DNA of 64,000 nucleotides, from assembly GCA_043228905.1 (NCBI GenBank), contig JBHGNT010000016.1:9052001-9116000 (forward strand), in the 5' to 3' direction. The DNA comes from Azolla caroliniana (taxonomy: Eukaryota > Polypodiophyta). A model generated the notes under the pieces. The model ran no database searches, had not been told where the DNA came from, and saw nothing but the letters and a program-made list of their open reading frames with translations. Numbering within the stretch: the first letter of the stretch is position 1; each line of letters starts with the position of its first letter. Shown piece by piece: positions 11,019-22,284 of the stretch. The position numbers and the translations under genes were made by a program.

Positions 11019-13435
11019 TTAATTTTGAGTTTTGCCGCCTAATCCTGCCTCCTCTACTCTCTTGGTTTTGATGCCTCTGTTCTCCTCTTTGTTGTTGCCT
11101 CTATTCTCCTCGATTGTGATGGTGTTATCACTAGAGCCTAAAAATGGTTTTAGACGACTAACGTGAAAAACAGGATGAATACCAATGTTACGGGGTAAGG
11201 CAAGGTGATAAGCAGATGACCCAACCCGCTTAAGGATTTCAAATGGGCCACAATATCGTGGGGCTAACTTAGCGCACTTGCCCGTAGACAATGACGTAGA
11301 GTCAGTAGGGACACGCAAAAAAACTTTTTGACAAATAGTAAATGCACGAGGATGTCTATCCTGATCAACATAAAATTGAGCACAATCTTGAGCTGTCTTG
11401 ACATTCTCTTTGGCAATATGCAACATTTGGTTCATGTCTTGCAAAAAAATTCGTGTATTGTCTAATGTATCACGATGAATCGTGACATCAACTAGGGCAG
11501 GTGGTTGAAAACCATACATCAACATAAAAGGACTATATCCAGTGGATATATGTTTAGAGCTATTATAGGCAAATTCTAAGATAGGAAGGTATGGTTCCCA
11601 CTTAGAAGGGGTTTTTGCTACATAAGCTCGAAGCATGTCCTCAATCATTTGATTAACTCGTTCAGTTTGTCCATCAGACTGAGGATGATCTGCAGAACTC
11701 ATGCTCAACGTAGTTTCTAGTTTCTTAAAGACTTGAGTCCAAAACTCACTAGTAAACTTGGAATCTCGATCACTAACAATATCCATCGGTAATCTATAAA
11801 AACGAAATAACTCATCAACAAATTGATAAGCCAATTGTTGAGCGGTTACCGTGGTTTTGGTAGAAATAAATCTAGCCAATTTTGTTAGTCTGTCAACGAC
11901 AACCCAAATGGCATCATGACCCCTCTGTGTACAAGGTAAACTAACAATAAAATCCATTGAGATACTTTCCCATTTGTTGTTGGGAATATCTAAGGGATGT
12001 AAAAGACCCACAGCTTTAAGTCGTTCCGACTTATTAATCTGACATTGCAAGCATTGAGTTATGTATTTATGCACGTTAGAGCGCATCTTAGGCCAGAAAA
12101 AAGTACTCGAGATGATAACGAGTGTGCGTTGTATTCCAGGATGACCAGCAGATGGTGCATCATGACATTCATGAAGAATTTTCTATTTTACGTTTGGTAA
12201 ATCTGGAACACAGACCTTTCCACTACGATAGAGCAAACCGTTTGTAATGTGAAAGGTTGCCTTTGAGGGTAGGGTGCTAGTATCGGCATCTACACCAAAT
12301 TCGGCTTTCGTCTAGTATTTCGAAAAATAACTGTCATCAAGGTATTTCCCTCGAAGGTGATCTAAAATATCATATTTTATTTCCGTGAGGCTAAGAATGT
12401 TAACTTCTTTAATGCGACTAAGAGCATCCGCAACAGTGTTCATAGAACCCTTGCGATACCGTATGGAAAATCAAAATCTTGCATAAGGTCAGCCCAACGA
12501 GCTTTACGACCAACAAGTTCTAGCTGGTCACAAAAATACTTCAATGATTGATGGTCTGTTGTAACCACAAATTTATTTCCATAGAGATAGTGCCTCCATG
12601 TTTTAAGTGCATGTATTACCGTAAACAACTCTTTCTCTTGAACTGAATACCAAGATTGAGTAGCATCAAGCTTCTCACTTTCAAAAGCAATAGGGTGACC
12701 GCCTTGATAAAGAACGGCACCAATAGCATAATCACTAGCATTGGTTTCAATTGAGAAAGGCTTAGAAGGGTCCGGTAATAGAAGAGTGGGAGCTAGACAC
12801 ACATGCTCTTTGAGTGTCTCAAATGATTTGTCAAGTTGTTCATTCCATGCAATTGGTTTGACAGACTTACGTGGATGACCTTTTAAAAGGTCAATTAATG
12901 ACGTAGTCAATTTGGAATAGTTACGAATTTATTTTCGTAAAAATCCAACAAACCCTAAGAATGATCGTAGTTCACGAATATTACGAGGAATGGGCCAAAG
13001 TTTCCTTTTCAATACGAGAAGGTTCAATTTCAACACCATTTTCCGTAATTAAATTACCTAGGTAGACAATAGATTTTTGGAAAAAATCACATTTTGAATG
13101 TTTTGCATAGAAAGAGTTGTCACGCAACTTTTGCAAAACAAATCAAACATGTTGAACATGATCTTGCAAGGTACGGCTATATATCAAAATATCATCCAAG
13201 AAGACGACAACAAAATCACCGAGTTGATCTCGAAAAACGTCATTCATCGCTTGTTGGAATGTGGCTGGAGCATTAGTCAACCCAAAAGGACAGACTAAAA
13301 ACTCATAATGGCCATAGCGCGTACGAAAAGCGGTTTTAGGAATATCATCCTCGGCAATGTGAATCTGATGATAACCTGTCCGTAAGTCAATTTTCGTAAA
13401 ATATCGGGCCCCATGCAAAGGATTGTCAAAGATTG
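11019..13435 (-). pseudogene. Gyp-2: gypsy integrase, RNase H and RT fragment (broken, 3' truncated)
   Basis: Read on the - strand, 13435 to about 13143 is RT ('[18 protein letters not shown]', '[16 protein letters not shown]'). 12910-12440 is RNase H ('IETNASDYAIGAVLYQ', 'VTTDHQSLKYF'). 12180-11113 is integrase (zinc-region tail 'CLQCQINKSERLK', core 'DRDSKFTSEFW', 'SADHPQSDGQTERVNQM'). It is closely similar to Gyp-5 (59016-63419), which is the better template. Homology stops at about 11113, so the chromodomain end and 3' LTR are missing. The last ~30 codons to 11019 are unrelated sequence with an 'ENRG' repeat. At the other side RT stops at 13435, where Cop-2 begins. Confidence 0.9.
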
Positions 13436-13796
13436 CTTGCGGAAGCATTAGAAAGAACAAAACACTAAGAGAGAGAGAGAGAGTACTCTGTGTTCTCTGT
13501 CTGTATCTACAACGCGCTCCTCAGCGCTATTTATACAAGTCCACACGGGACTGTTAGAAGTACGGTGTATTTCAATGCTCACACGAGCATCTGACACTAA
13601 CTATGAGACTATAACTGCCTAGTAGTCTAACCTATACTAGGCTTCTGGTTACGGATTGGATCCGGCATACCGGCTCCCCAGCTCACCGGTCCTTACTGCT
13701 TACCGGCTCGGTTGCTCACCGGCATACCGATTCATCTCGCTTACCGGCCCAGGCTTATTCAGGCGATCCGGCTCCGGTTGAGCTTGCCGCTCAACA
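13434..13796 (-). repeat. Cop-2 3' LTR
   Basis: In - orientation it starts TGTTGAGCGG at 13796, right after the polypurine tract, and ends in CA at 13434. It contains a TATAAATAG box near 13530 followed by a (CT)n leader (13470-13490), as expected for U3-R-U5. The TG/CA left limit is inferred from where Gyp-2 homology stops, because no second copy is present. Confidence 0.65.
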
Positions 13797-14537
13797 CTCC
13801 CCCTCAAGCTCAACCTGAGGTAGGGTAATAGTGTCAACCTCTATGGCAATCGGTTCCTCCAACCGACCTCTCCTGGCGTCGCTTCGCCTTGCTCGCGCTC
13901 CTTGTCCAGTCTGGTCCCGTTTGCCGCGACCCCTTTGGTTCTGCGCGCCTCGACCTCCGGCATGTCTGATCAATAGGCCCATCTCAGCTCCTTCACTGCT
14001 ATGACTCCGGCGCTTGCCGATCCGTCGCTTCCTCCGCGATGGCATCGACTTCCACTACGTCTGTGTCTCCTTGGCCTCTCGTTGATCCGACTCATCCGGA
14101 TCCGTCTGTTGATCCGAATCGGCTGTCTCCGACTCGTTCCAGCTCTTGTTCGAATCGGTATCCTTCGATTCGATTTTCGGCTTCAGGCCTCTCACCACAT
14201 CGAACCACATCCGGGTCTTGGCCTTCTCCTTGCTTCCCTTGGCTTCTTTAGCCGGTTCACCAAAGTCGAATTCTTCATTCGACTCCGCATCATGGTCATT
14301 ACGATCGTGATGACCTCCGCATAGCATGCACTTCTCTTCCTGAGTGTACACTTCTTCTTCACAGCCGCTCACTCCGACCTCTTTGGATGTGCCGACTTCC
14401 TTCGTCGACTCGGCTTCATTTTTCTTCTTGTCTCCACCTCTACCGGTTCTTCTCTTACCTACGGGTTCAACAGTTTTTTTGCCTTTGCCCGTTTCGGTAG
14501 TGTCTTTGCCCTTGCGTCTCCCCCTCAAGTGCGGCAT
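13791..14537 (-). pseudogene. Cop-2 additional 3' ORF: charged protein with CCHH zinc-knuckle-like motif
   Basis: The pol frame ends with TAG at 14549-14547. The same frame then runs on for about 249 codons to TGA at 13793-13791 inside the LTR, broken once by TAG at 14057-14055. The first 160 residues are Lys/Glu-rich with 'CMLCGGHHDRNDHD' at about residues 70-83 (CX2CX3HX5H). The remaining ~84 are Arg-rich ('SRRKRRIGKRRSH'). There is no signal peptide or membrane segment, so it is not env-like. The related Cop-4 goes from RNase H to its polypurine tract in about 55 codons and lacks this region. I do not recognise the protein. A nucleic-acid-binding accessory role is only a guess. Confidence 0.55.
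13797..13812 (-). other. Cop-2 polypurine tract (LTR-adjacent copy)
   Basis: On the - strand GCTTGAGGGGGAG abuts the LTR. The core TTGAGGGGGAG is also present at about 14517-14530, just after the pol stop, so two copies bracket the extra ORF. Confidence 0.8.
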
Positions 14538-14546
14538 GTCGAGATG

Positions 14547-15983
14547 CTAAACACCAAGTATTTCGCTAAAGTGTTGCAACTTGTCCGATCCGAGCGGCTT
14601 GGTGAAGATGTCGGCAACTATCCGATCCGTGTGAACATACCGTAGTTCAACTTCACCGCTCAGGACCCGCTCACGCACGAAGTGATAATGCACTTCTATC
14701 TGCTTTGTGCGAGCATGGAACACAGGGTTCTTGGCGAGCTGCATGTTGCTAAGGTTATCACAGTAGATCAGGATCGGGATCGGTACCTCGATCCGCAGGT
14801 CTTGCAGTAGTCGTCGAAACAGGTGGCAACGGTCACGCCCCGGTATTCAGCCTCAGTGCTGGATAGAGCCACTGTTGGCTGCTTTTTGCTACTCCACGCA
14901 ACAGCTGCGCTCCCAAGAGAAAACATAAAGCCGGAAGTTGAGCGACGATCCGTTGCATCGCCAGCCCAGTCGGCATCCGTGTAGCCGACCAGCTCTTCGG
15001 TTATACCTTACCGGTATAAGAGCCCCCGGTCCTTAGTGCCGCTTACATACCTTAGTATTCGTTGCGCGCACTGAAGGTGCTCCACGGTCGGCTTCTGAAT
15101 GAATTGTCTTACCACTCTGACCGGATAGCTAATGTCGGGTCGGGTGATGGTCAAGTAGATCAGGCTTTCGACTATTTGTCGGAACCGTTTCTCATCGCAG
15201 GCTGGTCCGGAGTTGGGACGGATCTTCTGATTCCGGTCCAGGGGTGCGGATCACCTCGATCCCCAAAAAATAATGAAGGTCCCCCAAGTCCTTCATATCG
15301 AATGCGTCCGACAACTGGGACTTGACGCGGTTGATTTCCGGAAGACCTGGGCCAGTGATGATTAAATCATCAACATAGAGTAAGATACATACTGGACCGT
15401 TTGAGCCTTGATGGATGAACAGGGAAGAGTCCGACTTAGAGGCAACAAACCCCATCTTTTGCAACCGGTGCGTGATCTTAGCATTCCAAGCACGGGGGGC
15501 TTGCTTCAAGCCGTACAATGACTTCCTCAGCCGGCATACCGTGACTTGTTCACCTCTGACTGAAATCCGGGGGGCTGACTCATAAAGACTTCTTCTTCAA
15601 GATCTCCTTGAAGGAAGGCATTCTTCACATCCATCTAATGAAGATGCCGCCAGTACCACACGAACCGTCTTCATCTTCGCTACAGGAGCGAAGGTCTCGT
15701 CGTAGTCGATTGCATGGGTCTGCACATTTCCCTTCGCCACTAACCAGGCCTTGTACCGGTTAACTGTATCGTCGGCATTGTACTTTATCTTGTACACCCA
15801 CTTGCACCCGATCGGTTTACAGTGACCGGGAGGGTCAACCAGGTCCCAAGTTCCGTTGGCATCCAGTGCCCGCATTTCTTCCTCCATAGCGGCACGCCAA
15901 TTTGCGTCCTTTGCCGCTTCTGCGTAGCTCTCCGGCTCACGCACTTCCGCGACCTTGGTCATGTACGCATAATGATGCGCCAT
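14547..15983 (-). pseudogene. Cop-2 reverse transcriptase and RNase H (broken)
   Basis: 15983-15597 shows the copia RT start ('WRAAMEEEMRALDANGTW', 'CKWVYKIKYN', 'DYDETFAPVAKM'). 15518-15192 shows 'YGLKQAPRAWNAKI' and 'LLYVDDLIITGPG' with the YVDD catalytic pair. 14744-14547 is the RNase H end ('KNPVFHARTKQIEVHYHF', 'ADIFTKPLG'). Between 14744 and 15190 the RNase H region is recognisable but frame-broken. Several shifts and stops separate these pieces. The protein would copy the element's RNA. Confidence 0.88.
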
Positions 15984-16211
15984 GTACTCGTTATACCCGT
16001 ACCGTTTAACGGAATCCTTCTAGCGGGTGGACTGGCGTAACTCACCGTTACCCGATATGAGACCCTTCTTGGCCGGTTCGGTCTTCGTTCCCGAAGATCT
16101 GCCTCTGTCCTTGCCGAAGTCAGATACACACCGATACGACTCATCATTACCAGTCTCGAATTCCAGCATCTTCTGCTTCCCTTTCTCTTTGCGTGTGAAC
16201 CGTCTCCTTGG

Positions 16212-17752
16212 TTACTTACGTGGGGAGAGCACGACAGAGTCTCCACTACTCGCCGTCTCATCATCCGATTGGTTGGACTGATCCAGTCTCTCATTCGGTG
16301 CGCTTAACCGGAACGATTCCGGACTCTCATCTTGAGTCCCGGCTTCATCTTTCTCTACCTGGGCCGACATCGGGTCGGGATCGGAAGTCGGAGTCGGTAA
16401 GGAATACCACGATGCCGATTCATCAACCTCGACATCTCGGCTGACTCGGACTTGCTTCGTCCGGGGGTTATAACACTTATACCCCTTTTGCTCTTGAGCA
16501 TAGCCGAGTAGGATGCATTTTTCCGATTTTGCATCCAGCTTTCTCCGCTTCTCATCCGGCACATGTACATTGGCTATGCTGCTGAATATCCGGAGGTGTC
16601 TCAAATTCGGCTTGCGCCCGAAATACAGCTCGTGAGTTGACACCTTGTCCCCGATCCGGTTCTGGATGTAAACACCCTTTAGACCGCCTCCGCCCAGTAG
16701 AACTTGGGCATGCTTTTTTCCTCCAACATTGCCCTAGCCGCGTCAATCAGCGACCGATTCTTCCTTTCGGCCACACCATTCTGTTGCGATGTGTATCTAC
16801 AGCTGAATTCTCGCTGAATTCCTTTTTGTTGCAGATAGTTGTTGAATTGGCCGGAAAAGTACTCTTTTCCGCCATCCGATCGTAGGCATTTGATCTTCCT
16901 CTCCGATTCCCGCTCCACCATCTTCTGGAGGCTCCGGAAACACTTGAAGACTTCGCTCTTCCGCTAAATGAGGTAGATCCACGTATGCCGCGTGTAGTCG
17001 TCGATGAAGGAGACGAAATATGGACTCTCGCCAATGCTAACATTTTGTGCTGGTCCCCACACATCCGAATGGATAAGATCAAGCTTGTTACGGCTTCGAT
17101 TTCTTTCGGTGGGGAATGGAAGCCGGTGTTGCTTCCCGAGTTGGCAGGCTTCACAAATCTGGGCTCTCCGGCCGCTAAACTTCGGCAAACCGAAAACGAC
17201 TTGTTCCGTTTGCAGGTCTTGAAGCCTCTGATAGTTGATGTGGCCGATCCGCTTGTGCCATAGGTCGATATCCGACTCGACCTTCTGTCCTTTGGCGAAC
17301 AGTTCGGTGCCGGCATCATTGGTGTTGAGGATAAACATCCTCCCATCTCTGCGCCCTTGCGCAATAACTTCGCCCTCATCCTCAATGAAGCACCTGAGTT
17401 GCGTAAACCGCACCTGCATCCCCTGGTCGACGATCTGTCCGACCGACACCAGGTTCTTTGTGATCGTCAGAACATGTAATACATTCATCAGCTTCCCCCT
17501 TAGTCCGACGTGACTCAAAGGGACTTCTCCGATGTGCACGATCAGCTGGGGAGTGTCGTCTCTTATTTTGACAACTTCCGGTTGATCTGGCTTCTCCAAA
17601 AAGGAGAACCACTCCCCGTGGCTCGTAATGTGGTTCGATGCGCCGGAATCAACGTACCACACTTCCTTCGATTTGGAAGTGGTCTTCGTCATTGAGTTTG
17701 CTTTGTGCTTCATCACCAAGGCTGGCCCCTTACCGTTCTTGGATCCTCCCAA
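16212..17752 (-). pseudogene. Cop-2 protease and integrase (broken)
   Basis: 17752-16964 opens with the protease 'VWYVDSGASNHITSHG', then the integrase zinc region ('LWHKRIGHINYQRLQDLQ', 'CEACQLGKQHRLPF') and core ('LIHSDVWGPAQ', 'FVSFIDDYTRHTW'). 16921-16679 gives 'CLRSDGGKEYFSGQF' and 'GVAERKNRSLIDAARAM'. 16643-16212 gives the integrase-RT linker ('LRIFSSIANVHVPDEKRRK', 'CILLGYAQEQKGYKCYNP'). Small frameshifts near 16960 and 16660 break the frame. Confidence 0.88.
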
Positions 17753-17795
17753 TCCGTTTGTGTAGTGCGAGTTTTGCCGGCTTTCCTTACCGGTC

Positions 17796-18668
17796 TTATC
17801 GGATCAGGATTTGTCCGAATCGGCACGCTTTCTCCAGCACTCGCTTTCCCTGTGGCCCTTTTTTGCCATAGTACCAGCATTCCATAGCAGAATTGTCTTG
17901 CCGGCCTCCAACACCACCTTGACTCCCCCTACTTGTGGAAGTCCCGGAACTGTTGTCGGCACGCTCACTGTGCCTTTGTTCCTGCTCTTGTCGGCCGCCT
18001 CCATTGCGTGCCGACCTGCCTCGTCCACCATGGCCCCAAGACCGATCCGCTCCCGTGTACAGCAGCCCGTTGTCTGGGGATGCACTGGTAGATGCACTGG
18101 CGTGGTTCTTCTCTACAAGGAGCATCGACTGTAAGTTGAAAAATGAGGGCGTATTCTCCCTTGTACAAACCGCAGTCCAGAAAGCTCCGAACTTGGACAC
18201 CAGGCCTCCAAGACAAACCTGCACCATCTCGTCTTCCTCTACGGTGACGTTAATAGAGGCAAGCGAGTCTTAGATCCCTTTGATCCGGTCTGTGTAATCT
18301 GCCACTGACATGTTCTTCTATCGAACATTGCTCAACTCCTGTCTTAGTTGCAGCTTCCGGGCAGTGGTGCTTGCGGCGAAGACCTTTTTCAAGTTTCCCC
18401 AAACATTCTTCGGTGTCTTGGCATCATGGATATGGCTAAGCAGCTGGTCACCAACACTGGACGCGAAGCAGTACATCACCCTCCTTGCCGCTTGTTCCCA
18501 CACTGGGAAGTCCTTGTGTGTCGTCTCCGGTGCTGAGTCGTTCACTCCGTCGACATAACTCCAGTAGCCATGCCCAAGCAGGTACTGGTGCATCTTGTAT
18601 GACCAAGATGCGTAGTTGGTTCTGTCGAGCTTCTCCACCGGGAGCGACGTAGCCATACCTCTATCCAT
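17796..18668 (-). pseudogene. Cop-2 gag (broken)
   Basis: The ATG at 18668 starts a copia-type gag: 'LPVEKLDRTNYASWSYKM', then 'WEQAARRVMYCFASSVGDQL' and 'WGNLKKVFAASTTARK'. A TAG ends the first frame at 18318, and the same domain continues in the 18227-17796 frame ('LVSKFGAFWTAV'). A later stretch holds a damaged zinc knuckle ('CWYYGKKGPQGKR'). Gag would form the virus-like particle. Only 65 bp of leader separates it from the Cop-3 LTR. Confidence 0.85.
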
Positions 18669-18732
18669 TTCTCCTTTTTGTGTCTGTTTTCTGATCTGTT
18701 AGGGTTTCCTTCACAAGCGTAAATGTCTGCAA

Positions 18733-19371
18733 TGACAGGAACTACTCGCTCCAATGAACAACGCTCGACCAAAACCGAGCCTAGCATAAAACACAAAAAA
18801 CAGGCCCGAATGAAAGCACAACGCGATAGAGAGAAAAGTACACAGGATGTTTACGTGGAAAACCCAAACTCGGGAAAAACCATGGTAGCCCACAGACCGC
18901 AAACTATCACTATATCATAATGTACAATAAGAAAGCCCCGAGGCCACGACCTCGAGCTTGCTATCTTTGCCACAGGCGGCGGTTACAATCAGAGGCAACG
19001 ACCTCTTCCTCTCTCTCACTCTCTCTATACACAGTTGCGCGCTCTAATCTTGCGCCAACAAGAATGACAACAACACACTCAAAAGTTTGCCCTAAGTCAT
19101 ATTTATACTAATATGACTTTTCGGCTATTTACAGATATAGCCACGATGGACTCTCAGAAACATATTTACGAATATGTCTCTTCATCCGGTGAGCACTCCT
19201 CACCGGGCCTGCATCATCCGGCGCTTGCCAGGTACTCGTCATCCGGTTCTCACCGGGGTCATCCGTAGCCAGGTTCTCACCGGGTCTGCACCATCCGGCC
19301 CTCCATAGCCGGGTACTCTTCATCCGGTTCTCACCGGCTCTGCACCATCCGGAGGGACCTATTTCCTAACA
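18733..19371 (-). repeat. Cop-3 3' LTR (639 bp)
   Basis: On the + strand it runs TGACAGGAACTACTC to CCTATTTCCTAACA. It is longer than its partner mainly because of a duplicated ~40-bp CATCCGG...CACCGG segment near 19260-19350. It also contains (TCTC)n and a TTTATACTAATATGAC stretch near 19101 with TATA-like content. Confidence 0.92.
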
Positions 19372-19388
19372 AACTCCCCCTTCACTCC
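19372..19388 (-). other. Cop-3 polypurine tract
   Basis: On the - strand GGAGTGAAGGGGGAGTT abuts the 3' LTR. It is almost the same as the Cop-1 tract. Confidence 0.88.
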
Positions 19389-19510
19389 GGCATGGGATGT
19401 CTTACTAGTCTGATCCGCTTCCGGCATGCATCCAGCTTGTCAGGTATCAGTACTTTGGTCAGCATATTTGACCCGTTCTCGACCATGTGGATCTTCGTCA
19501 GCGCGAACTC

Positions 19511-20794
19511 CTAGTCATCTACTCTTTCCCGGATCCAGTGATACCTTCGCTGGATATGCTTCGTCCGGGAATGGTAGGCCGCATTCTGAGCAAGGTGGAT
19601 GGCACTTTGACTGTCGCAATAGAGCCGGTATTCATCTTGCCGGATACCGAGCTCTCCGATGAAGTCCTTCATCCATAATATTTCCTTGCCGGCTTCCACA
19701 GCCACCATGTACTCCGCCTCCGTGGTTGACAACGCAACCGTCTTCTGCAGCCTCGACTTCCACGAAACAGCTTCCCCTGCATATGTCATTACATACCCGG
19801 ATGTAGACCGGTTGGTATCCACATCAGCCGACATGTCTAAATCGGTAAAACCGTCAAGCTGACGTTTTCCGGAGCCGAATCGGAGACACATATTCGAAGT
19901 GCCCTTCAAGTACTGGAGTATCCATTTGACCGCGTTCCAGTGCTCCTTGCCGGGATTGCTCATAAACCGGCTCAACACTCCGACTGCGTATCCTATATCC
20001 GGTCGGGTACACACCATTGTGTACATTAAGCTTCCGACGGCAGAGGCATATGGAACCTTCATCATATCAGCCTTCTCTACTTTCGTCTTCGGGCTTTGCG
20101 TACCGGATAACCTGCAGTTTGCCAGAAGTGTCGATCCGACCGGTTTCGCTTCTAACATGTTGAACCGCTGAAGCACCTTTGTCACGTATTTCTCCTGTGA
20201 CAGCCACAGTTGCTTCGTTGGCCGGTTCCGGATGATATGCATCCCCAGCATCTGTCTTGCCGGACCCAAGTCTTTCATCGCGAAGGTTCGGTTGAGAGCC
20301 TTCTTCAGCATCCATATTTTGGCTTGGTCCCGTCCGATGATCAACATGTCGTCCACGTACCGAAGGAGTATTAGGAAGTCGCCTCCTTCGAACTTCTTCA
20401 CAAACACGCAGTGATCGGCCTGCATCTTTTGGTACCCTTGATCGGTCATAAAGGAGTCGAACTTCCGGTACCATTGTCAGGGAGCCTGCTTCAGTCCGTA
20501 CAGGCTCTTCTTCAACCGGCATACCAGGTGCTCCTTCCCCTTCTCCATGAATCCTTCTGGTTGCTGCATGTAGATCTCCTCTTCGAGGTCACCGTGAAGG
20601 AATGTCGTCTTCACGTCTAGCTGCTCTACCTCGAGGTCCATGCTTGCCGTTATACTCAGCACCATCCGGATGGAGGTCATCTTTACTACCGGGGCAAATA
20701 TCTCGTCGAAGTCCACACCCTTCTTCTGCTGGAACCCCTTTACCACGATCCTGGCTTTGTATCTCGGGGGGTTGCCGGCATCTCCCAGTTTCAA
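19511..20794 (-). pseudogene. Cop-3 reverse transcriptase and RNase H (broken)
   Basis: 20794-20477 and 20449-19511 encode the RT body ('ARIVVKGFQQKKGVDF', 'QLDVKTTFLHGDLEEEIY', 'LLRYVDDMLIIG') and RNase H ('GFTDLDMSADVDTNR', 'ALSTTEAEYMVAVEAGKE'). The first catalytic motif, the YVDD box and the STTEAEY motif are intact. A TGA near 20476 stands where Cop-1 has Arg (CGA to TGA). A 1-nt shift at about 20795 precedes it. The tail downstream of 19511 reaches the polypurine tract after another stop. Confidence 0.88.
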
Positions 20795-22254
20795 CTATAC
20801 ACCCACTTCTTTCGGAGTGCCCTCTTTCCTTTTGGAAACTCCACCAGTTCATACGTATGGTTCTCATGCAGGGAATCCATCTCATCCTGCATGGCACTTA
20901 ACCATTTGCGGCTATGGGCGTCACTTTTAGCTTCCTCGAAGCTTTTTGGCTCCCCTTCATCGGTCAACAGCACATGCTCTGCATCCGGAAATCTCTGGGG
21001 GGGCCTTCTCTCTCTGAGAGGATATCTCCGTCTTTGGGCTTCGGTAACCGACTCCTCTATTTTCTCTTCATCCGAATCCGATTCGGGTTCTCGGTCAATT
21101 CCGGTTTCAGCTTCCTCTACTTCTTCTTCTATCGGTTCGGTATCCTCACCGTAACCGGATGGTTCCTCGAGTGCTAACCGGTCTCTTGCCGGTTGGGCCT
21201 GCTCATCGTAGATTCGATCCTTACCGGTCGACTCGGAGTTCATTATCTTCTTCTCCGACTCCCAGTCGGCGAGCATCTTGTCCTCCATGAAGATAATATC
21301 TTGACTCCGGAATACCTTCTTGTCAACCAGTTCCCACACTCGGTAGCCGAACTCATCGTCGTCGTAACCGAGGAATATGCATGGTCGGGTCTTCGGATCT
21401 AGTTTTCCTCTCCGGTCCTTAGCTACATGCACATACGCAAGACACCCGAATACCTTCAGATGGCAGTAGGACACTTCCTTACCGGTCCAGACTCTCTGTG
21501 GCGTGTCTCTGTCCAAGGGTACTGAGGGTGATCTGTTTATCACATATGTCGTCGTCGACAGTGCCTCAGCCCAAAACTTCTTGGGTATTTTTGCATGCGC
21601 CAGCATACTCCGGACCTTCTCCATTATGGTCCGGTTCATCCTCTCGACCAGCCCGTTTAGTTTCGGCATCTTCGGCACGGTAAATTCGAGCCAGATTCCC
21701 TTCGAGCAACAGTACTCCTCGAACTGCCCCCGGTATTCACCTCCGTTATCTGCTCGAACCGCCTTTAGCTTCCGGCGGTTTCTCTTTCCACTCTCGCGTG
21801 GAGCTCTTTGAAGACGGATAGCACCTGATCCTTCCTCTTCAATGATGTGGCCCACAGCTTCCGGTTGTGGTCATCTATGAACGTCACGAAGTACTGCGAT
21901 CCTGCATGTGACTTCGTGTCCACTTGGCACACATCAGTATGCACCAACTCCAGTGGTGCATTACGTCTCATTTTTGTTTTGAAACATAATGCTGATTTTC
22001 TCCCAGAGCTCATGAGCCTTGCTCTCTTCATTGAAGTTGTTGTATAGGCTCATGTTGATGAAGCACCGTATGTAAGCCGTTGTCTTCATGTGCATCACCT
22101 CCCATATCGTGGCGTCGATTTTGTCTGATCTCTTGTCCCCAAACTGAACCAGCAACCAAATATCTTTAACCACGAGCATGTCCCTCATCTTCGACTTCCA
22201 CACCGAATAGTTGGAGCCAGTGAGCTTGAACACACCTCCCAACGAATCGTCCAT
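20791..22254 (-). pseudogene. Cop-3 gag stub fused to integrase and RT start
   Basis: The ATG at 22254 starts a gag like that of Cop-1 ('LTGSNYSVWKSKMRDML') for about 95 codons. Near 21965 it jumps directly into integrase ('RRNAPLELVHTDVC'). Compared with Cop-1 about 1.1 kb is missing, covering the gag end, zinc knuckle, protease and the HHCC region. The join is out of frame. Integrase core and the RT start follow ('VRADNGGEYRGQFEEY', 'KVFGCLAYVHVAKDRRG'), with another shift near 21790. The acidic 21150-20930 stretch corresponds to the integrase-RT linker. Confidence 0.88.
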
Positions 22255-22269
22255 TTTCTGTGTCGTTTC

Positions 22270-22281
22270 GCTCTGATACCA
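22270..22281 (-). other. Cop-3 primer-binding site (tRNA-iMet type)
   Basis: On the - strand TGGTATCAGAGC lies 3 nt inside the 5' LTR, the same site and spacing as in Cop-1. Confidence 0.93.
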
Positions 22282-22284
22282 CTT

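Larger units (their letters stand above)
13434..18732 (-). mobile_element. Cop-2: Ty1/copia element lacking its 5' LTR, with an extra 3' ORF
   Basis: On the - strand the order is gag (18668), protease/integrase (17752-16212), RT/RNase H (15983-14547), an additional ORF (14537-13791), a polypurine tract and one LTR (13796-13434). The expected 5' LTR and primer site right of 18668 are absent. The leader stops after 65 bp at the left LTR of Cop-3. The element sits in the RT of Gyp-2. Its left-hand flank is AAGAT; the second target copy is lost. Confidence 0.85.

Noticed and set aside
13791-14537. Env-like gene in Cop-2
   Set aside because: The extra ORF has no signal peptide, no membrane helix and no coiled coil typical of env-like proteins.
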